DNA from: Oribacterium sp.
GTDB taxonomy: Bacteria > Bacillota_A > Clostridia > Lachnospirales > Lachnospiraceae
NCBI GenBank assembly: GCA_004554245.1
Contig: SFND01000005.1
Location: 1 to 64,000, forward strand
Length of the DNA stretch: 64,000 nucleotides
Direction: 5' to 3'
Position numbers and translations under genes: made by a program
Shown here: positions 14,964-23,854 of the stretch, piece by piece
Numbering within the stretch: position 1 is the stretch's first letter
How the letters are laid out: every line of letters begins with the position of its first letter
Notes under the pieces: model-generated
Seen by the model: only the letters and a program-made list of their open reading frames with translations
Databases searched by the model: none
What the model was told of the DNA's origin: nothing

Positions 14964-15041
14964 GTTTGCCTGCATGGGGTGGGGCCAATATGCAAAAGGA
15001 TAGAGGCTGTTCATGGGGCGGGCAGGCAACCCCAGAGACGG
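14964..15041. repeat. right arm of the inverted repeat bounding the first array region
   Basis: Reverse-complement partner of 14205-14283; begins gtttgcctgcatgggg and ends gggcaggcaac ... agagacg. Confidence 0.7.
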
Positions 15042-15130
15042 CCGGGGGCAGGATAACTCTTGGAAATCAGACGGGCGTCGAAGTCGATTGCTGAACGTTT
15101 ATGTCGAAGACCGTTGAATGATTACTTGAT

Positions 15131-15988
15131 TTATCTCTTTCGGTACGTCCGCGGGGTCATCTGGAAGCGGGCCTTGAAGGCGCGGTTGAAGTAGGAGAGG
15201 TTTGCGAAGCCGGACGCGGTCGCGATGGCGAGGATGCTGTCGTCGGTGGTGCGGAGGGCATCGGCGGCGAGGTTCAGGCGGTAGTCGTTCAGGAAGGCGA
15301 TGAAGCTCTGGCCGGTCATCTGGCGGAACCAGCGCATGAAGTGGCTGCTGCTGAAGGAGCAGACCGCGGCGGCGTCTTCGACACGCAGGGATTCAGTGTA
15401 GTGAGCCGAGAGCCACTGCAGGATCGTCTTTAAGCGCAGGGTATCGGCGGTCTCCGCCGGGAGCCTGGTTTGCTCCTCCCGGATCAGGATGGCGAGGAAG
15501 TGGAGGAGATCCGCCTTGATGATGAGCTCGTAGCCGCTGAAGCGGGTGCGGTTCACCTCCTCGATTTCGCGCAGGCAGGCTGCAGCGCTCCGGTAAGAGG
15601 GATCCCCCTTCGCGAGATGTGCTGGAAGCGGCAGGCGACCGCTCTCGAGCGGCAGCAGGTACTTCTCCGCACAGAGATCATCCGTACCGCCGAGAAGCTC
15701 GAGATCGAAGATGATATTTTCGTACTCCATCGTCTGGTCGCCAGCCTGGCGAAGCGCGTGCAGCGTCCCCGGCACGAACACGAAGATGTCCCCCATCTGC
15801 GCCGGAAGACTCGCCGTACCGACCTGGATGATCCCCTCGCCCCGCTTCACAAACACCAGCTCCATATTCTCGTGCCAGTGCAGCGCTACCTGCGGAAAAT
15901 CCCCCGGGATCGTACAAGGATATATATTGAAGGGAAAACGCAGCGCACCATGCTGCTTCGTCTCCTGAAGGGATGCCTGATTCTTCAT
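15131..15988 (-). CDS. AraC family transcriptional regulator with cupin domain
   Basis: A 285-aa regulator. Residues about 20-110 form a cupin sensor domain (VALHWHENMELVFVKRGEG, seen in part). Residues about 180-285 contain the two AraC helix-turn-helix units (VEDAAAVCSFSSSHFMRWFR and ILAIATASGFANLSYFNRAFK) ending in TPRTYRKR. The ligand is probably a sugar or sugar derivative. It is divergent from glgP, from which it is separated by a 217-bp hairpin element, so glgP and the maltodextrin genes are candidate targets. Confidence 0.9.
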   Translation of the reverse strand: MKNQASLQETKQHGALRFPFNIYPCTIPGDFPQVALHWHENMELVFVKRGEGIIQVGTASLPAQMGDIFVFVPGTLHALRQAGDQTMEYENIIFDLELLGGTDDLCAEKYLLPLESGRLPLPAHLAKGDPSYRSAAACLREIEEVNRTRFSGYELIIKADLLHFLAILIREEQTRLPAETADTLRLKTILQWLSAHYTESLRVEDAAAVCSFSSSHFMRWFRQMTGQSFIAFLNDYRLNLAADALRTTDDSILAIATASGFANLSYFNRAFKARFQMTPRTYRKR

Positions 15989-16037
15989 TGTTTGCTCCTA
16001 ACATCGGTAGATTTCTACAGTGAAGTCAGGAGGGAGT

Positions 16038-16254
16038 CCGGAGGACCGGCAACAGAAACCATACGAAGCGGTCGTGAAGAATCAAGCCGGGTTCCCTTAG
16101 CGGCACTTGGTGTTATCTCTCCTTGGAACCCTCTGTCAACGCTGAGTTTTCATCAAGAAAACTCAGCGATTGCAGAGGGCCTAGTGCCGCTTAGGGGTCC
16201 CGGCTTAGAGTCTTCCGAGCGCGCAGTACTGTGTTTCTGTTGCCGGTCCTCCGG
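16038..16254. repeat. long hairpin element (LHE), copy 1
   Basis: Nested inverted repeats: perfect 22-bp outer arms (16038-16059 / 16233-16254), middle arms of 23 bp (16085-16107 / 16183-16205, agccggg...cggcact), then ccctctg/cagaggg and a perfect 12-bp tip (cgctgagttttc / gaaaactcagcg) with loop atcaa. Full copies are at 35484-35711 and 50325-50541. It lies between the araC and glgP promoters. Confidence 0.85.
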
Positions 16255-16378
16255 CCCCCTGCTGGCTCGATGATAGAATCGTACCATAATTTGAGAATAT
16301 CTGGCAAGTAAATGATTGTTTTATGTGATATATCTTGATATAGATAGAAAATCAGATATCCGCTTAAAGGAGGATCTT

Positions 16379-18640
16379 ATGAATATTACAGAGACGTTAG
16401 AGAAGCTGAGTGGTAAGTCACTGAAGGACTGCAGCGATCAGGAGCTGTATCTCGCGCTGCTGGAGCTGGTGCGGGCGAAGAGTGCGGAGCGTGTAAAGCC
16501 GGTGCATGGCCGGAAGCTCTACTATATCAGTGCGGAGTTCCTGATCGGAAAGCTCCTGTCAAATAACCTCATCAACCTCGGGCTGTATGATGAGGTACGT
16601 GACGCGCTGGCAGCCGCAGGGAAGAAGCTGTCCGACATCGAGGAGGTTGAGCCGGAGCCTTCCCTCGGCAACGGCGGTCTCGGCCGTCTCGCCGCCTGCT
16701 TCCTGGATTCGCTTGCGACACTGAACCTGCCGGGCGACGGGATCGGCCTCCGGTACCATTTCGGCCTGTTCCACCAGTCCTTCGAGAACGATATCCAGAA
16801 CGAAAAGCCGGACCCATGGCTGACTGCGCACAGCTGGGCGGAGAAAACCGACGTGACCTACCCGGTGGAGCTCGCGGGGAAGTCCTATACCGCGCGTCTC
16901 TATAAGCTCGCCGTGACCGGCTACGAGGGCCGCACGAACACACTGAACCTCTTCGACCTCGATACCATCGACGAGGGGATCGTCCATGACGGCATCGCCT
17001 TCGATAAGACCGCCATCGATAAGAACCTGACGCTGTTCCTCTATCCGGACGATTCTGACGAGGCCGGCCGTCGCCTCCGTATCTACCAGCAGTATCTGAT
17101 GGTGTCCGCCGGCGCGCAGCTGATTCTCGCAGAGTGTGCGACCCGTGGCTGTGACTACCATGATCTCGCGGACTACGCGGCGATTCAGATCAACGACACG
17201 CACCCTAGCATGGTCATCCCGGAGCTCATCCGCCTGCTCGGCGAGCATGGCATCGACTTCGAGGAGGCCGTGGAGATCGTCACGAAGACCTGCGCCTATA
17301 CGAACCACACGATCCTCGCAGAGGCCCTCGAGAAGTGGCCGCGTGCGTACCTCGACGCGGTCGTTCCACAGCTGATGCCGATCATCGAGAAGCTGGATGC
17401 GCTGGCACGGACCCGCTCGGAGGATGCGTCGCTTGCCATCATCGACGAGGACGATGTCGTCCACATGGCGCATATGGACATCCATTTCACGCATTCCACG
17501 AACGGTGTCGCAACGCTGCATACGGAGATCCTGAAGAACACCGAGCTCCATAACTTCTACGAGCTCTACCCGGAGAAGTTTAATAATAAGACAAACGGCA
17601 TCACCTTCCGTCGCTGGCTCCTGGAGTGCGATCCGCGCCTCACCGCGGTGCTGGAGAAACACATCGGCACGGGCTTCCGCAAGGATGCGTCCGAGCTCGA
17701 GAAGCTGCTTCACTTCGCAGATGACGCCGCGGTGCTCGAGGAGCTCCGCGAAGTGAAGACAGAAAATAAGGAAGCATTGGCCGACTGGCTCCGCCGGACC
17801 CAGGGCGTGACGGTGAACACGGGCGCGATGTTCGACATCCAGTCGAAGCGTCTCCACGAGTACAAGCGGCAGCAGCTGAACCTGCTCTACCTCATCCACC
17901 AGTACCACGAGATCAAGGCGGGGCATCTGCCGGCGACCCCGCTCGTCAGCATCTTCGGCGCGAAGGCGGCGCCGGCCTACATCATCGCGAAGGACATCAT
18001 CCATGCGCTGCTCGTGCTGTCGAAGGTGATCGCGGCAGATCCGGTCGTGTCGAAGTGGCTGCAGCTCGTCTTCATCGAGAATTACAACGTGACCGCGGCG
18101 GAGAAGCTGATTCCGGCCTGCGATCTCTCGGAGCAGATCAGTCTCGCGTCGAAGGAGGCCTCCGGCACCGGCAATATGAAGTTCATGCTGAACGGCGCGC
18201 TCACGCTCGGTACGATGGACGGCGCGAACGTCGAGATCGCGCAGCAGGTGGGCGAGGACAATGTCTACATCTTCGGCCAGACCTCCGATCAGGTCATCCA
18301 CCGCTACGCTGCGGGGGACTACATCGCAGAGCAGTGGTATGAGGGCGATCCGAACCTCCGCCGGGCGATCGATTTCCTGACCGGCCCGGAGATGCTGGCG
18401 GCCGGCCATGCAGAGAACCTCTGCCGTCTGCACGACGAGCTCATCCATAAGGACTGGTTCCAGACGCTTCCGGATTTCAATGCTTACATCGTGCGCAAGA
18501 ACCAGGCGCTCAGCGACTACGCCTGCGATCCGCAGGGCTGGCGCCGCAAGTGCCTCGTGAACATCGCGAAGGCCGGCCTGTTCTCCTCGGATCGGACTAT
18601 CGCGGAGTACGATCGTGACATCTGGCAGCTCGGAAAGTGA
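16379..18640 (+). CDS. glgP: glycogen/maltodextrin phosphorylase
   Basis: A 753-aa GT35 phosphorylase releasing glucose-1-phosphate from alpha-1,4-glucans. The PLP-lysine region is EASGTGNMKFMLNGALTLGT (about residues 600-620), and the N-terminal pattern EPSLGNGGLGRLAACFLDS is typical. It lacks the long N-terminal regulatory extension of muscle-type enzymes. ATG 16379 follows AAAGGAGG; the ORF could extend to 16316 without a ribosome binding site. With malQ and the ABC importer downstream it forms a maltodextrin breakdown pathway, though a strong terminator separates them. Confidence 0.95.
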   Translation: MNITETLEKLSGKSLKDCSDQELYLALLELVRAKSAERVKPVHGRKLYYISAEFLIGKLLSNNLINLGLYDEVRDALAAAGKKLSDIEEVEPEPSLGNGGLGRLAACFLDSLATLNLPGDGIGLRYHFGLFHQSFENDIQNEKPDPWLTAHSWAEKTDVTYPVELAGKSYTARLYKLAVTGYEGRTNTLNLFDLDTIDEGIVHDGIAFDKTAIDKNLTLFLYPDDSDEAGRRLRIYQQYLMVSAGAQLILAECATRGCDYHDLADYAAIQINDTHPSMVIPELIRLLGEHGIDFEEAVEIVTKTCAYTNHTILAEALEKWPRAYLDAVVPQLMPIIEKLDALARTRSEDASLAIIDEDDVVHMAHMDIHFTHSTNGVATLHTEILKNTELHNFYELYPEKFNNKTNGITFRRWLLECDPRLTAVLEKHIGTGFRKDASELEKLLHFADDAAVLEELREVKTENKEALADWLRRTQGVTVNTGAMFDIQSKRLHEYKRQQLNLLYLIHQYHEIKAGHLPATPLVSIFGAKAAPAYIIAKDIIHALLVLSKVIAADPVVSKWLQLVFIENYNVTAAEKLIPACDLSEQISLASKEASGTGNMKFMLNGALTLGTMDGANVEIAQQVGEDNVYIFGQTSDQVIHRYAAGDYIAEQWYEGDPNLRRAIDFLTGPEMLAAGHAENLCRLHDELIHKDWFQTLPDFNAYIVRKNQALSDYACDPQGWRRKCLVNIAKAGLFSSDRTIAEYDRDIWQLGK

Positions 18641-18713
18641 TGTGAGGGGCGATATAAGATTCCCAGGCACCGCCGCTGCATAGCTGTGGAACGGGTGCAA
18701 CGGTCGGGCATAA

Positions 18714-18762
18714 TTCAAAATGGCAGGGACCTTTCGGGGCCCCTGCCATTTTGAATAAAAAA
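18714..18762 (+). terminator. glgP terminator
   Basis: A 15-bp perfect stem (18714-18728 / 18741-18755; aaaatggcaggg / ccctgccatttt core) with A- and T-rich ends, so it could act on both strands. Confidence 0.8.
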
Positions 18763-18786
18763 TATAATATTTATTTTTAAAAAGTA

Positions 18787-18845
18787 TTGCACTATTTGGT
18801 GAAAAGTGTTAAATATATGTTATCGGAAACGTTACCGGTAACGTT
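18787..18845 (+). promoter_or_regulatory. maltodextrin operon promoter and LacI-type operator
   Basis: TTGCAC (18787-18792), 17-bp spacer, TAAATA (18810-18815). A perfect 18-bp palindrome, aacgttaccggtaacgtt, lies at 18828-18845, just downstream of the expected start, with a further taacgg half-site after it. The palindrome has the form bound by LacI-family repressors; the regulator encoded at 23855-25003 in the same cluster is the natural candidate. Confidence 0.8.
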
Positions 18846-19004
18846 AACGGAAACATACCGGAGAACGCGAGAGCGAATCGCCTGGTCAATCTGCACAAAA
18901 TGCTTCAAGGCAGAACGTGCGGAAGAGCTCAGGTGACACACATCATAATCGAGGCAGCGATGGGCGCGGCTTCGAGCTTGCCCGAAGGGCAGAGAGGATA
19001 TGTT

Positions 19005-20396
19005 ATGAAGAAGATGAGACGTTTCACAGCACTGGGTCTGACCGCTGCGATGGCAGTGACAGCGCTGGCAGGTTGTGGTGGTTCGAACACCGCGAGCACG
19101 ACAGCAGCTGCGACGGAGGCAGCGAAGACCGAGGCAGCGACCGAGGCAGCAGCACCAGCAGAGCAGACAGCAAGCGGTGGTAAGGTTTACTACCTCAACT
19201 TCAAGCCGGAGCAGGCAGATCAGTGGGTAGACCTCGCAAAGAAGTATACCGATGAGACAGGCGTAGAGGTTCATGTACAGACCGCAGCGTCCGGAACCTA
19301 CGAGCAGACACTGAAGTCCGAGATGGCGAAGTCTGAGGCTCCGACCCTTTTCCAGGTCAACGGTCCGGTCGGTCTCGCAACATGGGATGACTACTGCATG
19401 GATCTCAAGGATACCGATGTATTCAAGGATCTCGAGAGTGAGGATTACGCTCTGAAGAACAGAGACGGCGTCGTAAAGGGTATCGCCTACGTTATCGAGA
19501 CCTACGGCATCATCTATAATAAGAAGATCCTCAATGACTACATCGCACTCGATGGTGCGAAGATCAGCGATATCTCTGAGCTGAACAGCTTCGATAAGCT
19601 GAAGGAAGTCGCAGACGATATGCAGGCGAAGAAGGATGAGCTCGGTATCGAGGGCGCATTCACATCCGCAGGCTTCGATTCCTCCTCTGACTGGCGTTTC
19701 AAGACCCACCTCGCAAACCTGCCGATCTACTACGAGTACAAGGATGACAACATCGGCTCCACCGATGCCATCAAGGGAACCTACCTCGACAACTTCAAGA
19801 ACGTATTTGATCTTTACATCACAGATTCCACCACAGAGCCTTCACTTCTCTCTGGTAAGACCGGTGATGATGCCGCTTCTGAGTTCGCACTCGGCGAGGC
19901 TGCATTCTATCAGAATGGTACATGGGCATACAACGACATCAAGGGCAACGAGGTTGCAGACGAGGATCTCGGCATCCTTCCGATCTACTTCGGTGTAGAC
20001 GATGCAAGCCAGGGTACCTGCACAGGTTCCGAGAACTTCTGGTGCGTAAACGATAAGGCAAGCGATGCAGATAAGCAGGCAACCCTCGATTTCCTGAAGT
20101 GGGTTGTAGAGTCTGACGCAGGTCGTGAGTCCCTTTCCAAGGAGATGGGCTTCGTCACTCCGTTCTCTACCTTCGCTGATTACCTTCCGGCAAACCCACT
20201 CGTTGTTGCAGCGAATGAGTTCAACAAGGATAAGACCCCTGTATCATGGAACTTTACCACGATGCCGAGTGAGCAGTGGAAGAACGTACTTGGTTCTGCA
20301 ATGCTTGAGTATGCACAGGGTACCGGCGACTGGGATGCAGTAAAGACCGCATTCGTCGACAACTGGGCAACGGAGTACAAGAACGCAAATTCATAA
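19005..20396 (+). CDS. extracellular sugar-binding lipoprotein (ABC importer, family 1)
   Basis: A 463-aa solute-binding protein. A signal peptide ends in the lipobox LAGC (about residue 24), so Cys is lipidated and anchors the protein outside the membrane. A Thr/Ala/Glu-rich linker of about 30 residues precedes the binding domain (GKVYYLNFKPEQADQW ...). The family-1 binding proteins carry malto-oligosaccharides or other sugars; malQ and glgP nearby favour maltodextrins. ATG 19005 follows AGAGAGGA. A hairpin with T-run separates it from the permeases, probably giving more binding protein than permease. Confidence 0.9.
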   Translation: MKKMRRFTALGLTAAMAVTALAGCGGSNTASTTAAATEAAKTEAATEAAAPAEQTASGGKVYYLNFKPEQADQWVDLAKKYTDETGVEVHVQTAASGTYEQTLKSEMAKSEAPTLFQVNGPVGLATWDDYCMDLKDTDVFKDLESEDYALKNRDGVVKGIAYVIETYGIIYNKKILNDYIALDGAKISDISELNSFDKLKEVADDMQAKKDELGIEGAFTSAGFDSSSDWRFKTHLANLPIYYEYKDDNIGSTDAIKGTYLDNFKNVFDLYITDSTTEPSLLSGKTGDDAASEFALGEAAFYQNGTWAYNDIKGNEVADEDLGILPIYFGVDDASQGTCTGSENFWCVNDKASDADKQATLDFLKWVVESDAGRESLSKEMGFVTPFSTFADYLPANPLVVAANEFNKDKTPVSWNFTTMPSEQWKNVLGSAMLEYAQGTGDWDAVKTAFVDNWATEYKNANS

Positions 20397-20438
20397 TTTA
20401 AAACGAAACAGCTGATCCGGTAAGATTCGTAGCTGTGG

Positions 20439-20471
20439 TCTCCGGCAGATTGATCTGCCGGAGATTTTTTT
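20439..20471 (+). terminator. intra-operon attenuating terminator
   Basis: Perfect 11-bp stem tctccggcaga / tctgccggaga (20439-20449, 20454-20464) with TTTTTTT after it, between the binding-protein gene and the permease genes. Confidence 0.8.
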
Positions 20472-20487
20472 AGAAAAGGGGTTCAAC

Positions 20488-21330
20488 ATGGAAAAAGCGA
20501 TCAAACGTTATATGCCGATCTTCGTGCTGCCGACGCTGGCGGCCTTCACGGTCGGCTTCATCGCACCGTTTCTCGTCGGCATCTGGCTGTCGTTCTGTAA
20601 GTTCACAACCATCACCGATGCGAAATTCGTCGGTTTTATCAACTACGCAAAGGTCTTCGGCGACGCGACCTTCGTACACTCTCTGTGGTACACCACACTG
20701 TTCACGATCGTGACGGTCATCCTCATCAACTTCCTCGCCTTCGCCGTAGCGATGGCGCTGACCGCGAAAATCAAGGGCAATTACTTATTCCGTACGATTT
20801 TCTTCATGCCGAACCTGATCGGCGGTATCGTCCTCGGTTACATATGGAGCCTGCTTCTCAATGGTATCCTCGCGATCTGGATGCGTACTCTGACCTACAG
20901 CGCGACCTACGGCTTCTGGGGCCTCGTCATCCTGATGCTCTGGCAGCAGGTCGGCTACATGATGATCATCTACATCGCCGGTATCCAGAATATCCCGAGT
21001 GACCTCCTCGAGGCTGCCCGTATCGATGGCGCGAACAAGTGGCAGGAGCTCCGCTACGTGATCCTGCCGATGCTGATGCCATCCATCACTGTCTGCACCT
21101 TCCTGACACTGACGAACGGCTTCAAGCTCTTCGATCAGAACCTGGCGCTCACAAACGGTGAGCCGTCTCAGAAATCCGAGATGCTCGCCATGAACATCTA
21201 TACCACCTTCTATGGTCGAAACGGCTGGGAGGGTGTCGGCCAGGCGAAAGCCGTCATTTTCTTCATCATCGTCGGCGCAGTGGCACTGACCCAGAATTAT
21301 CTGTCCCGTCGGAAGGAGGTCGAGCAGTAA
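20488..21330 (+). CDS. sugar ABC transporter permease, MalF type
   Basis: A 280-aa permease with six hydrophobic helices. The EAA loop that contacts the ATPase is EAARIDGANKWQELRYVILP (about residues 172-191). It pairs with the next gene, one base away. AAAAGGGG precedes the start. No ATP-binding subunit gene is present in this cluster, so a shared MsmX/UgpC-type ATPase encoded elsewhere must be used; that is common in Firmicutes. Confidence 0.92.
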   Translation: MEKAIKRYMPIFVLPTLAAFTVGFIAPFLVGIWLSFCKFTTITDAKFVGFINYAKVFGDATFVHSLWYTTLFTIVTVILINFLAFAVAMALTAKIKGNYLFRTIFFMPNLIGGIVLGYIWSLLLNGILAIWMRTLTYSATYGFWGLVILMLWQQVGYMMIIYIAGIQNIPSDLLEAARIDGANKWQELRYVILPMLMPSITVCTFLTLTNGFKLFDQNLALTNGEPSQKSEMLAMNIYTTFYGRNGWEGVGQAKAVIFFIIVGAVALTQNYLSRRKEVEQ

Positions 21331-21331
21331 T

Positions 21332-22165
21332 ATGAAGAACAAGAAATTAAGTACCTTTTTAACGGTATTCTTCAGTATCCTTTCTGTATTTTACGTATAT
21401 CCGATCCTGCTGGTGCTGTTGAACTCCTTCAAGAAGAAGGCGTATATCTCGAAGAAGCCGTTCGCACTTCCGAACGCGAAGTCCTTCGTCGGTTTCGACA
21501 ACTACATCTCTGGTATCCAGAAGACCGGCCTCATCCAGGCAGCGTTTGTGTCCCTCTTCGTGACGGTGCTTGCGGTTGCCGTCATCGTCCTCTGCACCTC
21601 GATGTGCGCATGGTACATCACGCGTGTGCATTCGAAGTTCACGGCTGGCATGTACTTCCTCTGCCTCTTCTCGATGATCGTGCCGTTCCAGATGGTTATG
21701 TTCCCGCTCAGTAAGATCGCGAACATGCTGAAGCTGTCCAATCCGCTCGGCCTCGTATTTATCTACCTCGGCTTCGGTGCCGGCCTCGCGGTCTTCATGT
21801 TTACGGGCTTCGTCAAGTCCCTGCCGCTCGCGATCGAGGAGGCCGCGATGATCGACGGCTGCACACCGCTTCAGACCTTCTTCTATGTGGTGATGCCGAT
21901 CATGAAGCCGACCTGCATCACGGTCGCGATCCTCGAGACCATGTGGGTATGGAACGACTACCTGCTTCCGTCCCTCGTCCTCGACCTCAAGAAGTGGAAG
22001 ACCATCCCGATCGCTGTACAGTACCTGAAGGGCGGCTACGGTTCCGTCGATATGGGTGCCATGATGGGAGTCCTGGTGCTGTCGATCATTCCGATCATCA
22101 TCTTCTATGCATGCTGCCAGAAGTACATCATCGAGGGTGTCGTAGCGGGTGCTGTCAAGGGTTGA
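21332..22165 (+). CDS. sugar ABC transporter permease, MalG type
   Basis: A 277-aa permease with six predicted helices and the EAA loop EEAAMIDGCTPLQTFFYVVMP (about 170-190; written in part). It begins one base after the stop of the first permease, and AAGGAGG within the end of that gene serves as ribosome binding site. Together they form the transmembrane channel of the importer. Confidence 0.92.
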   Translation: MKNKKLSTFLTVFFSILSVFYVYPILLVLLNSFKKKAYISKKPFALPNAKSFVGFDNYISGIQKTGLIQAAFVSLFVTVLAVAVIVLCTSMCAWYITRVHSKFTAGMYFLCLFSMIVPFQMVMFPLSKIANMLKLSNPLGLVFIYLGFGAGLAVFMFTGFVKSLPLAIEEAAMIDGCTPLQTFFYVVMPIMKPTCITVAILETMWVWNDYLLPSLVLDLKKWKTIPIAVQYLKGGYGSVDMGAMMGVLVLSIIPIIIFYACCQKYIIEGVVAGAVKG

Positions 22166-22303
22166 TCATGCCGTGCATCTGTGGCGCGGTAATGGAATGC
22201 ATGAACGGTGGAGCCCCTCTCCGGGAGGAGAAGTGCGCTCCGTCGGAGGCATTGGACGAAAACAGATGCAGATAGATTTTACCAGAGAGAAAAGGGGAGA
22301 CGT

Positions 22304-23848
22304 ATGGAAAAGGAAGTAAGGGAGCAGATCTGGGGCCGTGCAGCAGGTATTCTGATGCCGGTGTTCGCACTTCCCGGCTCGTATGGCATCGGAACACTCG
22401 GAAAGGAGGCCTACGGCTTCGTGGATTTCCTCGCGGCGAGCGGGCAGACCTACTGGCAGGTGCTTCCGATCGGGCCGACGGGCTATGGCGACTCGCCGTA
22501 TCAGAGCTTCTCGACCTTCGCGGGCAATCCGTATTTCATCGATCTCGAGACGCTGATCGATGAGGAGCTGCTGACGCGCGAGGAGTGCGAGGCGGTGGAT
22601 TTCGGCGCGGATGCTTCGCGGATCAGCTATGAGAAGCTGTATCTCGGCCGCTTCCCGCTGCTCCTGAAGGCGTTCGAACGTTTCGAGGAGCGGACAAGCG
22701 GGGAGGGCAATGTTGCGCCCGAGGCGGAGGAGAAGGAAGCGTATCGTCAGTTTATCCAGCATACGGTGCACTGGCTGCCGGCCTACGCGCAGTTCATGGC
22801 TGCGAAGACGGACTACCCGGAGGATTTCTACCGCTTCACGCAGTATCAGTTTGACAAGCAGTGGAAGCGCCTGCGGGCCTACGCAAATGAAAAGGGCATC
22901 GCCATCATCGGTGATATCCCGATCTACGTATCGAGCGATTCCGTGGATTTCACGGAGCATCCGGAGCTCTTCCAGCTTGATGAGGAGGGACAGCCGAAGC
23001 AGATCGCGGGCTGTCCGCCAGACAGCTTTTCGGCGACCGGCCAGCTCTGGGGCAATCCGGTCTATGACTGGGACTATCATAAGAAGACGGGCTATCACTG
23101 GTGGATCGCACGGATGCGCCGCTGCTTCGATCTCTTCGACGTGGTGCGTGTCGATCACTTCCGCGGCTTCGACGAGTACTACGCGATCCCGGCGGGTGCG
23201 AGCGATGCGACGGGTGGTCACTGGGAAAAGGGCCCCGGCATTGGCCTCTTCAATGCGCTGAAGGAGGCGCTCGGAGAGAAGCGGATCATCGCAGAGGACC
23301 TCGGCTATGTGACCGACACGGTGCGGAAGCTCGTCGAGGACACCGGCTATCCTGGGATGAAGCTGCTGGAGTTCGGCTTCGACTCGCGCGAGAGCGGAGA
23401 CTACCGTCCGTGCACCTGGCCGGCTAATGCGGTCTGCTATACGGGTACACACGACAATCAGACGCTGGCTGCGTGGGTGCGTGAGATCTCTCCGGTTGAC
23501 CGTGATTTTGCGATTCGATATTATACTGCGTGGAAACAGGGGAAGGGAGAGGAAGTGAACGTGCGCCCGCGTTCCGAGGCGGAGCTCGCCGAGGACAGCA
23601 GCGTGACGAGGGACTTCCTTCAGTCGGACTACACCGACGCGCTGATCGAGATGACGCTGGCTGCGAAGCCGGAGACCGCTATCATCCCGATGCAGGATTA
23701 CCTCGCTCTCGGGGCAGAGGCGCGCATCAACACGCCGTCGACGCTCGGACAGAACTGGACCTTCCGTTTTACAGAGAAAGATTTTTCAAAGGAATGCGCG
23801 GAGAAGATCCGGCGAATGACGGAGGAGAGTCAGCGTATCAGAAAGTAG
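22304..23848 (+). CDS. malQ: 4-alpha-glucanotransferase (amylomaltase)
   Basis: A 514-aa GH77 enzyme that transfers alpha-1,4-glucan segments, making longer dextrins that glgP can degrade. Catalytic residues are visible: nucleophile Asp in VVRVDHFRGF, acid/base Glu in IIAEDLGY, and Asp in GTHDNQTL. N-terminal GSYGIGTLG and PTGYGDSPYQSFS are family hallmarks. ATG 22304 follows AAAAGGGGAGA. It is 138 bp after malG and 6 bp before the LacI gene, so likely one operon. Confidence 0.95.
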   Translation: MEKEVREQIWGRAAGILMPVFALPGSYGIGTLGKEAYGFVDFLAASGQTYWQVLPIGPTGYGDSPYQSFSTFAGNPYFIDLETLIDEELLTREECEAVDFGADASRISYEKLYLGRFPLLLKAFERFEERTSGEGNVAPEAEEKEAYRQFIQHTVHWLPAYAQFMAAKTDYPEDFYRFTQYQFDKQWKRLRAYANEKGIAIIGDIPIYVSSDSVDFTEHPELFQLDEEGQPKQIAGCPPDSFSATGQLWGNPVYDWDYHKKTGYHWWIARMRRCFDLFDVVRVDHFRGFDEYYAIPAGASDATGGHWEKGPGIGLFNALKEALGEKRIIAEDLGYVTDTVRKLVEDTGYPGMKLLEFGFDSRESGDYRPCTWPANAVCYTGTHDNQTLAAWVREISPVDRDFAIRYYTAWKQGKGEEVNVRPRSEAELAEDSSVTRDFLQSDYTDALIEMTLAAKPETAIIPMQDYLALGAEARINTPSTLGQNWTFRFTEKDFSKECAEKIRRMTEESQRIRK

Positions 23849-23854
23849 AAAGCT

